Positions 35,510 through 47,159 of a stretch of DNA of 64,000 nucleotides are shown in pieces. Within the stretch, counting starts at the first letter, position 1. Each line of letters opens with the position of its first letter. A program made the position numbers and the translations under genes. Location: assembly GCA_047967505.1 (NCBI GenBank), contig CM106539.1. One strand, 5' to 3'. The notes under the pieces were generated by a model that saw nothing but the letters and a program-made list of their open reading frames with translations, searched no databases and had not been told where the DNA came from. Origin of the DNA: Dipteris shenzhenensis (taxonomy: Eukaryota > Polypodiophyta > Polypodiopsida > Gleicheniales).

Positions 35510-35870
35510 TTGGGGGTTGAGGGGTTTAGGAGGAGTTTAAGGATTAGAGTGAAGTTTAGGGTTTAGAAGGAGGTTCCAAGGTTTAGAAAGAGGTTCCAAA
35601 GTTTAGGATCCAAGGTCCAGGGTAGAGTACATGGTGGAGAACTCGTCTCCCTCATAGATCATGGAGGTTAAGGGTTGAGGAACTAAAGGTTTAGGGGGAG
35701 CATAGGAGTGGGAGAGGAAGAAGGTGTAAGAGCATGGGGGAAAGAAGAGAGAGGAGGGAGGAGGAGGAGGAGGAGGGAGAAGGAGGAGGAGGAGGAGGAG
35801 AAGGAGGAGGGATGAGGAGAAGGGAGGAGGAAGGAGGAGAAGGAAGGAGGAGGAGGAGGGAGGAGGAGAG
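35510..35870 (+). repeat. Purine-rich GA/GGA tract
   Basis: Reiterated GGTTTAGGA-like units pass into (GGA)n-rich sequence at 35750-35865, almost free of pyrimidines on the plus strand. Minus-strand ORFs here are Ser/Pro/Leu low complexity and not genes. It could form triplex or slipped structures. Confidence 0.85.
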
Positions 35871-36237
35871 TGTAGAAACACGTGGGATAGAATAGATGCA
35901 TCTTGGAAGAGGAGTGAGAGCACAAGATGTAAGCAAAAATGTTGTTCACTCCAGATTGTGAGAGAGGTGACTCTCTCTTATAGAAATGGGGAGAAGGTGG
36001 CCTAGATCAAAGGCACTTTCCCTACATCAGTGGCAATCAACCCCTACATCAGTGGGACTGGCCTAAATCAAAGAAACCTCCCATGTGGGGACCTTTGGCT
36101 TACATCATCACTTAGGTCACACACTAGACACATCATAGTACTTGATGTGCCTCTACAACACACACACACACACATGTGACTCCCCTGGATGCACACATGC
36201 ACCATAGAGCAACCCCTTGATCACACTTATCCCAACA
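35871..36237 (-). repeat. Inverted relative of the F LTR (3' LTR F')
   Basis: Read on the minus strand it starts TGTTGGGATAAGTGTGATCA and ends CACGTGTTTCTACA, like 27487-27865 but with a shorter dinucleotide run. The adjoining 36238-36252 is the complement of a polypurine tract (CTTGAGGGGGGGTA), so it is the 3' LTR of a minus-strand element lying to its right. Confidence 0.88.
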
Positions 36238-36960
36238 TACCCCCCCTCAAGGGTTTGCCTCTTGCAATGTCAAGGATACATCTAGTCTCATAGTTTCTCA
36301 TGCCATCTCATGGTGGTCAAATAATAAATCTCTAAAGCCAGAGTCACATTCAAACTTTCTCAAAAATTTCACGCGATTTATTAAACCTATCAACCACTTG
36401 TGAGCACTTTTTCTTACTTAATATAGTGGTAAAGCCAACACTTTTGGATGCAAAAGATAAAGCAAGTGATTTTGCAAATTTTGTAGGATAATTCATAAAT
36501 GGCAATTTGAAACAAACAACTCAATTAACTTTTTTTAAAATTCGACATTCGCTTCAATACAAACATGATGACACGACATCTATACAATTACAAAATTTTT
36601 TTTTGGCTTCTCACCACATCCACCTCCTTTCACCTAATTCGCATATTGATCCTATTCGCAATAATTAATTACTCTATCATGTCTCTCATTCTCAATGAAC
36701 CTAGGTGTACTTCTCAATTAACCTATGTATTCACCCTCTCTCCTTGCTTGTGTATTCGCCCTCCCTTTGCTCCTGCCCGCCCTCTGCACCCCCCCTCTAA
36801 CTCCACTCAACCCTCGCCTCTCTCTCTCCCTCTCCCTCCCTTTGCTCTCTCTTATTTCAGTCCTGGAGAGCCTTTTTACAAGCCCTCCTCCTACTCTACC
36901 CTCCTCCCCTCACCCACGCCTGCTTTTATAGTAGAAGCTTCTGCATAGGCACCGAGCTGA
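36238..36960 (-). other. Interior scrap of F' and low-complexity DNA
   Basis: The minus strand from about 36520 to 36340 has a 50-codon open stretch (YPTKFAKSLALSFASKSVGF and on to a stop) that may be the pol C-terminus of the F' element; I cannot name its family. The 36565-36948 plus frame is Pro/Ser/Leu-rich and follows a CT-rich tract, probably not a gene. Confidence 0.35.
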
Positions 36961-37172
36961 TATTGATTACCCACCTGCATTAATCAATCTATCAGCGCTC
37001 ATCGTATGGAGAATTGCCTTAATTCCAACGCTCAAAGGCCTTCCCCCCCCCTTCTCGGAGACAAATTAATTAATGACGGTTTTTTCTGGGGTGGGGGTCC
37101 TATCTATTCCTATTCGACCACAATTCAAATAGACCACATCGAGTGTAGTGCATAAAACCAAGAAGCTACGGA

Positions 37173-37573
37173 GGGGCTTAGCACATGGGAAGAAATAGGA
37201 TGGGAATGGGAAAAGGTGGTCCCAAGTGGTCCCATACGTATTTCTATCCTATTCCCATCCTACCATGTGCTAACAAAAAAAGAACTAGGGATGGGTTTAG
37301 GAGGAAGAGGACACATGGCATCATTTCATGTGTTTAGGAGGTGGGGACCACTTGGGGACAAGGATACATGTCATCCTTGCATGTTTTTGAATCCCTAAAA
37401 AATGGGAACCCATTCTGGCTGCCAAGATCTAGAGGTCATGGTCTAGGATGGGAGAAAAAGTGGCTACTCCCATTCTAAATCCATCCTAGACCACTTGGTG
37501 TAGGATGGGAGTAATGATGACAAAAAGATTCCCAGCCTAAACCCATGCTAGCCCCATCCATGTGCTGAGGCCC
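37173..37573 (+). mobile_element. MITE-like element with terminal inverted repeats
   Basis: GGGGCTTAGCACATGG at 37173 is matched in inverse by CCATGTGCTGAGGCCC ending at 37573, with two mismatches in 16. The interior repeats related motifs in both orientations (GGATGGGAATGG near 37199, CCCATCCTACCATGTGC near 37256). There is no coding frame. A target duplication is not clear, so the superfamily is open. Confidence 0.55.
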
Positions 37574-38733
37574 TAAGAGGGCATTTGCAGGACATGCTAA
37601 ACTCGTCAACCTGCAGCTAGCCTAGGGCCAGGGAAACTGATCTAGATATCCACGATGAACCACTTAAAAGAAGTCTGGCTTTTGATATCTGCGTTACGTG
37701 GAGATCCTTTAACGTTCTCGAGCTCGTACCTCAAAGATGAGTGTCTTGTTGGGTAGTGCCACAACCAGGAGCAGGGAGGAGGCGAACACAGCTTCATCCT
37801 CTCGTGTTTGATCGTTTGAGGATCAGATTGAGTCAACGTTCTAGTCGGATTGCCCCTCTACTATCTTCTTTGATTCGACTTGGACGAACCAGACAGTTCT
37901 TCATGGTAATCCAGCTTCCTGTGCTCGAGTTTGTGGTCGTTATTCACTTTCTTTCTTGCAAATGGGATTTTCCTTTCTTAATTTTGATTTTGGAGGACAG
38001 TTGTTTGCAACGATCCCCTTCTTCCACACTTTTGGAAATCAATGCTGCGCACTCGCGTGTTGTCTATTCGTGAGGGCGATCAGCGCTGGGCTGGCTGATC
38101 TCACGGTCGGCTAGCTGGAAGTTTCGCATAAGCAAAAGCGCGTGCCTGTATCTGTGTGCACTTTCTTCGAGATTCCTGTACTAGAGGATTCACGATAATG
38201 GGCCTGTAAACAATGCTTCCACATGATGATGCCAGCGTAGGAGAATGTGCATTGGATGTATCCTTATGGAGGATGGGTAGTGAAATCATTTTCCAATTCG
38301 TTTCCTTGGGGCATTGGTTGCCATTTATTTCTTGAACATTTGGCGTCTTTATTTGTTTCATTAAAGCACATGTAGGCCTCATCATTTTGTAGCTAGTGAC
38401 GTGTGTGCGTAAGGAAGCTAACGTTCCTAGTGGAGTCTTATAATTTTAGCCTTGAGTCCATCCACAAAGTTTCACCAAACGTACCGTCTTGCCTTTGTCA
38501 TAGCTTTAATCTAATAGGCATTGAGTGCAGCAATACCTTCTTATTGATGAGCTTAGCTTCTTCCATAGTTGATTCAAAAGCAACAACCTAGGGTTTTCAA
38601 AGAGATTTATTTTTCCAATGTACATCAAAACTCTTGTTCTTTTACATTCTGCACTTGCATATTCAGCGACTACAATGTGTTGGTTGCCCCCTTGACAACT
38701 TGGAAGGTAACAAATGTATTGAGCGAAGAAGTC
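37574..38733. other. Unassigned stretch before element G
   Basis: A 110-codon plus frame (37741-38073) and a 94-codon minus frame (38101-38385) have no motif. The first could be a 5' exon, since its region is moderately GC-rich and contains ATG followed by GTAATC near 37900, but nothing downstream supports it. Confidence 0.35.
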
Positions 38734-38738
38734 CTATA
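38734..38738 (+). repeat. Target site duplication CTATA, left copy (element G)
   Basis: Identical to 44543-44547. Confidence 0.95.
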
Positions 38739-39008
38739 TGTAGGATCGATTGAGAGAGAGAGAGTACAGATAGCAAAACATAGCACAAGCCTTAGCCGTC
38801 ACGTTAAACTTGGATTAGGTAATCAAAAACAAAGGAGTACAAGGTACAAGTACCTAGACCTAGGACTAAGTGTCCTAGGTGTCACATAGGATTAAGTGTC
38901 CTATGTGGCCTAAAAGACACTAACACTATAAGTGTCTTTATTTATGCCTACAAGGCACATACCATGGCCTATAGGGCATCACTAGAACCACTAGGGGATG
39001 GCCTGCAA
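38739..39008 (-). repeat. 3' LTR of element G
   Basis: Plus-strand start TGTAGGATCGATTGAGAGAG, end GGATGGCCTGCA. Confidence 0.93.
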
Positions 39009-39021
39009 ACCCCCCTCCATG
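39009..39021 (-). other. Polypurine tract of element G
   Basis: The complement reads ATGGAGGGGGGTT, immediately inside the 3' LTR. Confidence 0.88.
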
Positions 39022-39135
39022 GGATGGGTTGAAGTACTTTGGAAACGTCTCAGAATAACTGGTATTTTCTAGTCATGGTGGCACATGTTCATCCAAAAGG
39101 ATATAGCTACCTATGAATGTACAAGGGATGTCAGA

Positions 39136-42039
39136 TCATGTAACAAAGGGAACTAAGTGTAAAGCCTGTCGAAAGACTTCGAACTTGGGACGAGGAAGTG
39201 CCTTTGTAAACATATCTGCTATGTTGTCCTCTGTGGGAAGATAGGACAACTCTATGTCTCCTGCTGACAACCGCTCCCGAACATAATGATAGTGAACTTC
39301 AATATGCTTGGTACGCGCATGAAACATTGGGTTACGCGCAATGGCCAAAGCAGTCTGGTTGTCAGTGTAGACAATAGTGGAGGATGTTTGGCGAATACCA
39401 AGATCTGTAAGTAATCGTCGAAGCCAAACACACTCTACTGTAGCGGTGAAAGCTGCCCTGTACTCAGCCTCACAGCTAGATGTGGCAACTGTTGGTTGCT
39501 TCTTGTTGAGCCAAGAGATACATGAATTGCCAAGAAAAAAAGAATTGCCAGTATGTGACACTCTGGTGTCGGAACATCCTGCCCAGTTACTATCCGTGTA
39601 AGCATGCATGGTAAGTAAACCCTGATCACCATAGAAGAGGGCTAAATCCTGAGTGCCTCTGAGATATCTGAAGACTCTCTTCACTGCCTGCCAATGCTGT
39701 GAACTGGGCATGTGCATGAATTTGCTGAGCTGAGCTACTGCATACTGCAAGTCAGGTCTGGTGTGACATAAATAAATAAGGCATCCAACAGCCTGTTGAT
39801 AAAGAGTGATATCGCATGGTGGGCTCCCATCATGAGCTGAGAACTTGAAGCCAGGGTCCACTGGAGTCGAGATTGGCTTGCAATCCTCAAACTGAAAACG
39901 ATCAAGGAGCTGTTCAATATACTTGGACTGAGACATCATGATACCCCCCTCAACATGAGCAAACTGAATGCCCAAATAATAATGGAGCCATCCCATGTGT
40001 GACATGTCAAAAATCTGCTGCAAATCAGCCTTGAAAGCTGCAATTTGCTGAGTATGTGGTCCCGTGATGAGCATATCATCCACATATAAAATCAGCACTA
40101 AAAAATCAGATCCACTCCCACGGACATAAAGAGTGGGTTCTGTGGGACTATTCTGAAAACCAAGGGATAGTAAGTGTGCATGAATTTTGGCATACCATGC
40201 CCTGGGTGCCTGCTTCAAACCATAAAGGGCTTTTCTAAGCCGGCATACCTTATTTTCAGAATTAACAACCTCAAAGCTAGGAGGTTGTGTGACATAGACT
40301 TCTTCCTGCAGATCCCCATAAAGAAAAGAAGTTTTGATGTCAAGTTGGTGCACTTGCCAATGATGATGGGCTGCAATGGCAATGACACATCTAATGGTAG
40401 TAATCTTGGATGTGGGAGCAAATGTCTCCTCAAAGTCAATGCCTTGTTGTTGGGCATACCCTTTTGCAACAAGACAGGCTTTGTATCGATCTATGCTGCC
40501 ATCAGATTTCCTTTTTAATTTGTAGACCCACCGCGTTTCGATGGCATGCTTGCCGAGAGGGAGATCTACTAATTCCCATGTATCATTTTTGGCAATAGAT
40601 TGTAACTCAGCTCTCATTGCATCCATCCACTCTTTGCTGTCAAAAGCATCTTTATGGCACGGAGGCTCTTCATTGCAAGCTGTAGCAAGGAGTGCAAACT
40701 CAAGAAAGTGACCATGCTGTCTATTCCCTGATCTTGTCCGGGCAGCAAAAGGCTGATCTTGTTTGCTGTCCCTCAATGTATCAAGAAGCCATCTGGGAAC
40801 TTGCCTTTGCTGTCTATTGACAGCTCTTTCTTCAATGACTGCATCATGAATAGTGGGATCATTTTGTGCCAGAAGAGAAACCTGCAAATCAGCATGAGGT
40901 TGTGGCTGATTATTGCTTGTTGGAGGGCCTGCAGGAGGCTCATGTTGCTTGTCAAAATTCTCTTCTGATGATGGCAGAGGTAACCAAGATTCAAAGGCAT
41001 CAAACATGTCAACATCTGGCTTTGCTTTGCAGTCCACAAGAGGAGAAGCTGAATGTTCAGCAAAGATTACATCTCTACTGACAATAATCTTCCCAGTATT
41101 TGGTTGATATAACAGATACCCTCTACTCTCCTGGCTGTAACCAATAAATATGCATTTGATTGCCTTGTCATCAAGCTTATGTCTCAGCTGAGATGGTACA
41201 TGAACATATGCAAGAGACCCAAAAACTCTTATATGTGAAAGGGAAGGCTTCCCGCCTTTCCATGCTTCATAAGGTGTAACAGTCTTCAATGCCCATGTAG
41301 GTGATCTATTCAGCACATAGTTGGCACACATTACTGCATCAAGCCAAAATTTATTGGGCAAAGACTTGGCCTTAAGCATGCATTTGGCCATCTCCATTGT
41401 GGACATGTTTTTCCTTTCAGAAACAGGATTCTGCTGAGGAGTGTAAGGAGTAGTGCATGAGTGAATAATGCCCCGTGAAGACAGAAATGCATCAAACTCG
41501 TTTGACATATACTCTCCCCCCCTATTTGTGTTGAGGGTGACAAGCTTGCATCCTGATTCATTCTCAACCATATTCAGCCATCTTTGAAAGTATAAGAAAA
41601 CTTCAGATTTGGCTTTTAAAGGATATACCCAGCAATATCTTGAGAGTTTTGGACAATTCTTTTGAAAAGGAAACCGATGCATCTTACCCAAAAGACAACC
41701 CTCACACACATGTTTGGAAACTGTGTGAGTTTGAGGTACATCATTTGCCATTTGCTGTGAATGTAGCTTTGCAAGAGCTCTATAATTGAGATGACCCATT
41801 CTCTCATGCTAAAGATGAGTTTCAGCAAGCTGTGAATCTGAAATTGCAAATGCTTCAGTAGAAAGTGCAGCTGAGTGATGATTAAGGTGATAAAGCCCCT
41901 TTTGCAAAGTGCCAGTGAAAACTATGGCATTGTCATCACGAAGATCATAAACTAGGCATCTGTAGCCATCAAAAATAACTCTGAAACCTAAAGTGGCAAT
42001 TGCTGAAATTGAAATCAAGTTGACTTCAATTCCAGGCAC
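39136..42039 (-). pseudogene. Copia pol of element G: damaged integrase, intact RT and RNase H
   Basis: One 968-codon frame, interrupted only by TAG at 41807-41809, where relative H has Trp (HLWHERMGH). From N to C: protease tail (GIEVNLISISAIA), pre-integrase CEGCLLGKMH, integrase core, then RT with LYVDDMLITG, and RNase H with TDSNWAG, SCEAEYRA and YTDNQTAL. The integrase lacks about 34 residues after NCPKLS, the segment that in H holds the first catalytic Asp (HSDVCGP) and LIDDFT. The second Asp block reads NTNRGGEYMS (Asp to Asn). The element cannot encode an active integrase, while RT and RNase H look usable. Confidence 0.93.
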
Positions 42040-43312
42040 AAAAGCACAAAAAGAACATTTGTCAGAGTAACAGGGTGGCTTGAAATGGATGTGAGCTGCA
42101 CATCTCCATTTCCTTTAACAGCATATGAAGCATTATTAGCACATGTGACAGCCCCCCCTTGAGGTGCATCGGCTAAAGAATGAAACAACTGTCTGCAAGA
42201 TGTGACATGCTTGGAAGTACCACTATCAAAGTACTAGGACTAAGCATCATTAGCAGTAAAGAATGCATCAGCTTTGGAGGGATCAAATGAGCAATGGACA
42301 GCCCATGCCCAATCATCTTGAAGAGCATGTGCATGTGAAGCATCTTCTGGCTCATGGGATTCAATAGCATGTGAGGCATTAACTGTCAATCATGCTTTCT
42401 TTTTCTCCAAAGCAATGTGCTTCCTGTATTCTGAAATGTCATGTCCAGGCTTGCGACAAGAGTTGCATCTGTTCTTCTTTGACTTATCTGCTGTATTTTT
42501 AGATGCATGGGAGGAATTGCAGTTGCTATGGGCAGATTTTGGCTTGCTCATAGGCTTGGAAGCCTTGCCTCTTCCTGTCTGCTGTGAAGCAAATGCATGA
42601 TCAAGAATAATGGCTTGCCTATTAGCTCTACTTTGCTCTTCTTGCAAAAGCAAAGTCACTAGCTGATCAAAAGAATAGTGGTTTGGATTACCCATGGCCA
42701 CTAATCGAAGGGTTGTAGCAAACCCTTGATATGTATCTGGCAGTCCATTCAATGTGGTACTAACAAGCTGTGAATTTGGCACCACCTCATCAATGTTGGC
42801 AAGCTGTTCCATGAGGTCCTTGCCCTTTGTCAGGCATGCATCCATAGACTCACCTTCATTCATACTGACTTCCTGTAATTGCCTCCTCAAATATGCAACA
42901 CGAGCTTCATTGCGAATTTGATAGAGAGAAGCCAATTCATCCCAAGCATCCTTTGCTGTCCTGCAAGACCGGATGTGTGGATATGATTCTCTTGATTGAT
43001 AAAGCAATGCATGAATGTGCATTTGCATCTCTTGCATCCCATCTTGACTGTTCTTGAGTTGGAAGAGCAGCAGCAGGAGTGCTAGAGGAAGAGGCATCAA
43101 GAGTAGTACCCCCTGCAGAAGGACCAGCAGTAGAGGCAACTAATGTAGCATTGGCTGGCCTCAGGCCTCAGATCAGCCCCAGAAACAATATTCCACAAAT
43201 GCTTTGCAACAAGAATATGTTTCATGAGATAAGACCACATCGGATAGTTGGTGCCATCCAACTTATCATCTTCACGAAGAACTCCAAATAAATCTTGATT
43301 GTTTCCAGCCAT
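42040..43312 (-). pseudogene. Copia gag and protease of element G, broken
   Basis: Gag starts at ATG 43312 (MAGNNQDLFGVLREDDKLDG, NYPMWSYLMKHIL). A frameshift near 43150 moves into the 42390-43139 frame, which contains DAWDELASLYQIRNEARVAY and VVPNSQLVSTTLNGLPDTYQ. The knuckle CNSCRKPGHDISEY has lost its last Cys to Tyr; H has CNYCRKRGHDISEC. The protease motif YFDSGTSKHVTS is visible near 42230, after two stops. Confidence 0.88.
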
Positions 43313-43647
43313 AGCAAATGTGATTCCCTGAAAAAGACCTGAAAACCCAAAAGCCTCAAGGCTATCACTGCAAAAAGCTGGCTGTCCAAAAATGACAGCA
43401 AATATCTGCAATTTTTCAACCCAAATCAAAGGGCAAATGCAGATCTGATCCAAATGTGACTGTGGCAGGTAATGTTCACCAATGTCTTGCAAAAGTGACT
43501 CAATGTCCTGCAATCTGACCCAATGTACTGCAAACAAACAAGAAATTGCAGACCAAATCCCAAAGAAAATAGCCTCAAGGCTTGCAACTGCAAAATTAGG
43601 ACTACTGTCCACAAATTGTCTGCAAAAGTGCACCAAATCCCGGAGCA

Positions 43648-44215
43648 AGTACAATGCAAGTACAACGTACAACGCGTGTACTGAATTGATGTACGGAACA
43701 GTACATATATCAGCACTGAATCCAATGTACGGTCGTACGGATGCAGGTACTACGTAGTACAGTGTACGGAAGCACAGTACAGACATGCATGCTGACTATA
43801 CGGAATATAGGTACGGAGAGCAGTATAGTATCCTGTACGAAATAGATACGTAGTGCAGGTACGGATTTGTACAATTGCTCAAGTATGTAGCTGTACGGTG
43901 TACGAAATGCAAGTACCAAACTGTACGGTGTACGATGTACGGCGATGCATACTCGAATCTGTACGGTTATACAACGAAGCAAGTACGATTGTACGGTGAC
44001 GCATGTACGGAGCAGGTTGTGAGTACGGAAGGTGCACGACGACAGTACGGAGTAGGTACGGGATGTTCCGTACGGCGAGTGTCCAATGTACGGACGTCTA
44101 ATGTAGATTGTACGACGCAACTAAGTATGGAAGCCACGGGTGGAGAACGTACAGATTTTGACGTAGGATCTGTATGGACGTCCGTACAGTCGTACGGACT
44201 GTACGGATGAAGGTA
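43648..44215 (-). promoter_or_regulatory. GTAC-dense leader of element G
   Basis: About 36 GTAC tetranucleotides occur in some 570 bases, mostly as GTACGG or its complement CCGTAC, where two to three would be expected. GTAC is the core site of plant SBP-box (SPL) factors, including the copper-responsive SPL7/CRR1 type. Its role as a regulatory site here is inference. The H leader has the same feature. Confidence 0.6.
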
Positions 44216-44259
44216 TAGGGAGCAGATGCAAATCCGGGGGCAGAAGACGAGTCGAACGT

Positions 44260-44272
44260 GGCTCTGATACCA
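44260..44272 (-). other. Primer binding site of element G
   Basis: The complement reads TGGTATCAGAGCC, one base inside the 5' LTR. Confidence 0.93.
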
Positions 44273-44273
44273 C

Positions 44274-44542
44274 TGTAGGATCGATTGAGAGAGAGAGAGT
44301 ACAGATAGCAAAACGTAGCACAAGCCTTAGCCGTCATGTAAAAATTGGATTAGATAATAAAAAACAAAGGAGTACAAGGTACAAGTACCTAGACCTAGGA
44401 CTAAGTGTCCTAGGTGTCACATAGGACTAAGTGTCCTATGTGGCCTTAAAGACACTAACACTATAAGTGTCTTTATTTATGCCTACAAGGCACATACCAT
44501 GGCCTATAGGGCATCACTAGAACCACCAGAGGATGGCCTACA
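44274..44542 (-). repeat. 5' LTR of element G
   Basis: Pairs with 38739-39008; minus-strand start TGTAGGCCATCC. Confidence 0.93.
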
Positions 44543-44547
44543 CTATA
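44543..44547 (+). repeat. Target site duplication CTATA, right copy (element G)
   Basis: Identical to 38734-38738. Confidence 0.95.
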
Positions 44548-46060
44548 GTAGCTACCAGCTTCTAAGTACCCTTTTTATATTTCTTGAAATTGGAGCTAAC
44601 TTTCCTTGTGTTTCTAAGTTACTGTTAGCACAGGACTCTTAAGAGTCCCAACTTACCAGAAGTGTCTTTTGCGTCCTTAAGTCTTTCTAGGACGCCTCTT
44701 ATGCGATAGAGTCTTCACCTTTTGTTTCTTTTTCGTTTGGGCGGGGGTTGTGAAGGATGCTTCTTACATGTTAGAGGTAATTCGCTTCCCTCCAAAATAG
44801 TTTTTTTTCAAATCTAGAAAGATTTTTCCAAAGTTCTTTGCACTGCCCTAACGTTAACTTCCTAGGTTCACCTCTTAAACGAAGAAACACGAAAAGAAAC
44901 GACTATAACATTTCTCTTTTTCTTTAGCAGAGAAAAAAGAAAAGAAAAGACATTGCCTCTAATGACTTTGAAAACTTCGAGGACATGCCTCAAGCATAAG
45001 GACCCTTACCTTTGGGACCACCTTAACAATTTTCTGAGATTAGAGCTGGATTCTTATATTAGGTAGATTGTGTGCTTGTTCTAGATTGGACTGTATGTTT
45101 TTCTCTCTTTTTTGGAGACGGCTTATGTTGTTGTAGGTGTGTCTATTTCGAAATGCAGCTCTAGATACAGACCGTGTACCTTGCCTAAGCGCTGAAGTCT
45201 ACACTTGTGCTTTCAACGGATGAAGCTTGCCTTCATACCGTAAAAGATTGATGGTCTTTGCCATTTTCCCAAGCCTATTGCCCATAATTCCTTTAGTTGT
45301 ACCGCTTTTGGATTTTTTGGACTTGAGCTTAAGAAATCTAAGCTTGCTCATCTTTCTTGCCTGTCATCAAAGATAAGTGTGGTGGAGGGAAGGTTTTCGG
45401 AGCAAGTATTTTACTTTGCAAGATGCCCTCTATTGCAGCACATATAGCTATACGGTATACCTTGGGCTAGTACTTGCTCCGATGAAAGGTTGATCACATG
45501 GATAAGTTTACTAGCCTGTGTTCTGGTTGTAGAATGAATTCTACAAGTATTCAAGCTTTAGTGTGAATGTTTAGATATTGGGAGAGAACATGGAACGGAA
45601 GACTAGAAACTTGGCACATCATGGACTAGTTGAATTTGAGTATTTATTCCGATCCATACATGCTGTTGCTCACCTAGATGTGATTCGTGCAGTTTCTATG
45701 AGATGAAATATCCTTCAGAGACCCAACAGGATCTATGGGAACAACCAGACATAGCTCCACCATATGATCTCTAAATAGCTGTGACACCCATTATAGATTA
45801 CATATCCATTACGGCAGCGCAAGATGTGTAAACATACCCAGAAATCACTCAGTGCTAACTCCTATCTCACTCCTTTTCTTTATTATGCATACACGTGAGT
45901 AGGGATAGATTTAGACAGTTAATGAACCATGCTCATGAGAGTAGAAACAGTAAATATGTATTACTCCAAACTTCAAAGATGGACAAAACCTTGTACAAAA
46001 GTGTGCACAATGTGCCACCATCTAGCACATATGATGCTGCCTAGATGTGTCCTAGTTCAA
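44548..46060. other. Unassigned stretch after element G
   Basis: No frame above 60 codons with motifs. It may include the 3' part of the minus-strand gypsy whose integrase remains at 46555-46843, but no LTR or PPT could be placed. Confidence 0.4.
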
Positions 46061-46370
46061 TCTGCAGCCAATGGTGAGCCCTGATCCTTGACCTCCTTGC
46101 TGCTCCTGTCTGCAGCCAAATCGTGAGTCACAAGGCTCACTGTTACCACACCTCCTTGCTGCTGGAACTGCAGCCAAGAACTGAGGCATCAAATATTGAA
46201 ACTGCCCCCATCCAGGGTCCCTTTTATAGGGCTGGAATGCCCTAACAATAGACCGACCAGATCTGCAGACTGTAGAGTGGCCCAACCAATACACCGGATG
46301 TGACTGGCCAACCAGTCTGCTGCCCTGTCCTGATGCTGCAGACTGCCGACTGGCAGTCGCTGCTGCCACC
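46061..46370 (-). repeat. Dispersed repeat, copy 1
   Basis: On the minus strand it contains TCTGCAGATCTGGTCGGTCT, TCCAGCCCTATAAAAGGGAC and repeated TTGGCTGCAG. A diverged copy in opposite orientation lies at 55856-56036. The CCTATAAAAGGG segment looks like a TATA box, so it may be an LTR or promoter fragment. Confidence 0.65.
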
Positions 46371-46554
46371 GCCTATAAAGTGGCCCTGGCAGCCCATGTT
46401 GACTGCCCTTGCAGGGCCTGTTGTTGTCTAAACATCCAGCCCTCTTCCAAGGCCCTATTCTGCTCCAAGGCAGCCCTTCCATGCAGACATATCTGATGCT
46501 CTCATGGCAGCCTGCATAAAGTGACAAGCTTCTCGGCAAGAGCATTTTTCGACA

Positions 46555-46843
46555 GCCTTCCTCTCACACCGCTATTCTCAAGCTTGGCACCGAATATTCT
46601 GTAGGCATTACTTCCTCTGCCCCATAGACCTTGCAAGCTAAAGGGTGTGCTATTTGTCCCTGCCTTGTAGGCTGTGCGGTATGCCTACAGTGCAGCTGTC
46701 AATTTATGTTCCCAATTGGAGCGACTAGTGTCACAAATCGAGTCAGAATGTTACATGGGATTTTATTCATGCTCTCTGCTTGCCCATTGGCTTGAGGATA
46801 GTATGGTGTAGATTTTTTATTGATCACTAGGATCTCTGCTAGC
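46555..46843 (-). pseudogene. Ty3/gypsy integrase remnant, target of H
   Basis: Read on the minus strand: KKSTPYYPQANGQAESMNKI (third catalytic block with Glu), then VYGAEEVMPTEYSVPSL after shifts. It closely parallels 11370-11600 of element E, so it is the same or a sister family. Element H inserted at 46843. Confidence 0.75.
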
Positions 46844-47109
46844 TGTAGGCCATCTTCTCCCAGTTCTAGTGATGCCCTATGGGCCCTGGTATGTGCCTTG
46901 TAGGCATAGTTATAGGCACTTAGTTTATTTTGTGCCTCTTATGCCACATAGGACACTTAGTCCTATGTGACACCTAGGACACTTAGTCCTAGGGTCTAGC
47001 TACAAGTACTATGTACTCTTCTTTTCATTTTACTCTAGTTGACGTGCCGGCTGATATCCATCGACTCTTGTACCTTGTACTTGCTCTACTTTCGTTTATC
47101 GATCCTACA
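46844..47109 (+). repeat. 5' LTR of element H
   Basis: Starts TGTAGGCCATCTTCTCCCAG and ends TTATCGATCCTACA, 266 bases. It aligns with the G LTRs but is more diverged from them than they are from each other. Confidence 0.88.
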
Positions 47110-47110
47110 G

Positions 47111-47123
47111 TGGTATCAGAGCT
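47111..47123 (+). other. Primer binding site of element H
   Basis: TGGTATCAGAGCT, one base after the LTR, as in G. Confidence 0.9.
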
Positions 47124-47159
47124 TGGTTCGACTTGTATCCTACCCCCGGATTTGCATCC

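Larger units (their letters stand above)
38739..44542 (-). mobile_element. Full-length Ty1/copia element G
   Basis: 3' LTR 38739-39008, polypurine tract 39009-39021, pol, gag, GTAC-rich leader, primer site 44260-44272, 5' LTR 44274-44542, flanked by CTATA. LTRs of 270 and 269 bases with about a dozen differences put it well before C and D. H (46844-50913) and 56037-56360 are the same family. Confidence 0.95.

Noticed and set aside
35603-35949. Three minus-strand Ser/Pro/Leu-rich ORFs
   Set aside because: They are translations of the purine-rich GGA tract and the F' LTR.
36565-36948. 127-codon Pro/Leu-rich ORF
   Set aside because: CT-rich low-complexity sequence with no motif and no splice or promoter context.
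43710-44337. Several ORFs in both strands of the G leader
   Set aside because: They result from the reiterated GTACGG sequence, which is poor in stops; no protein family signature.
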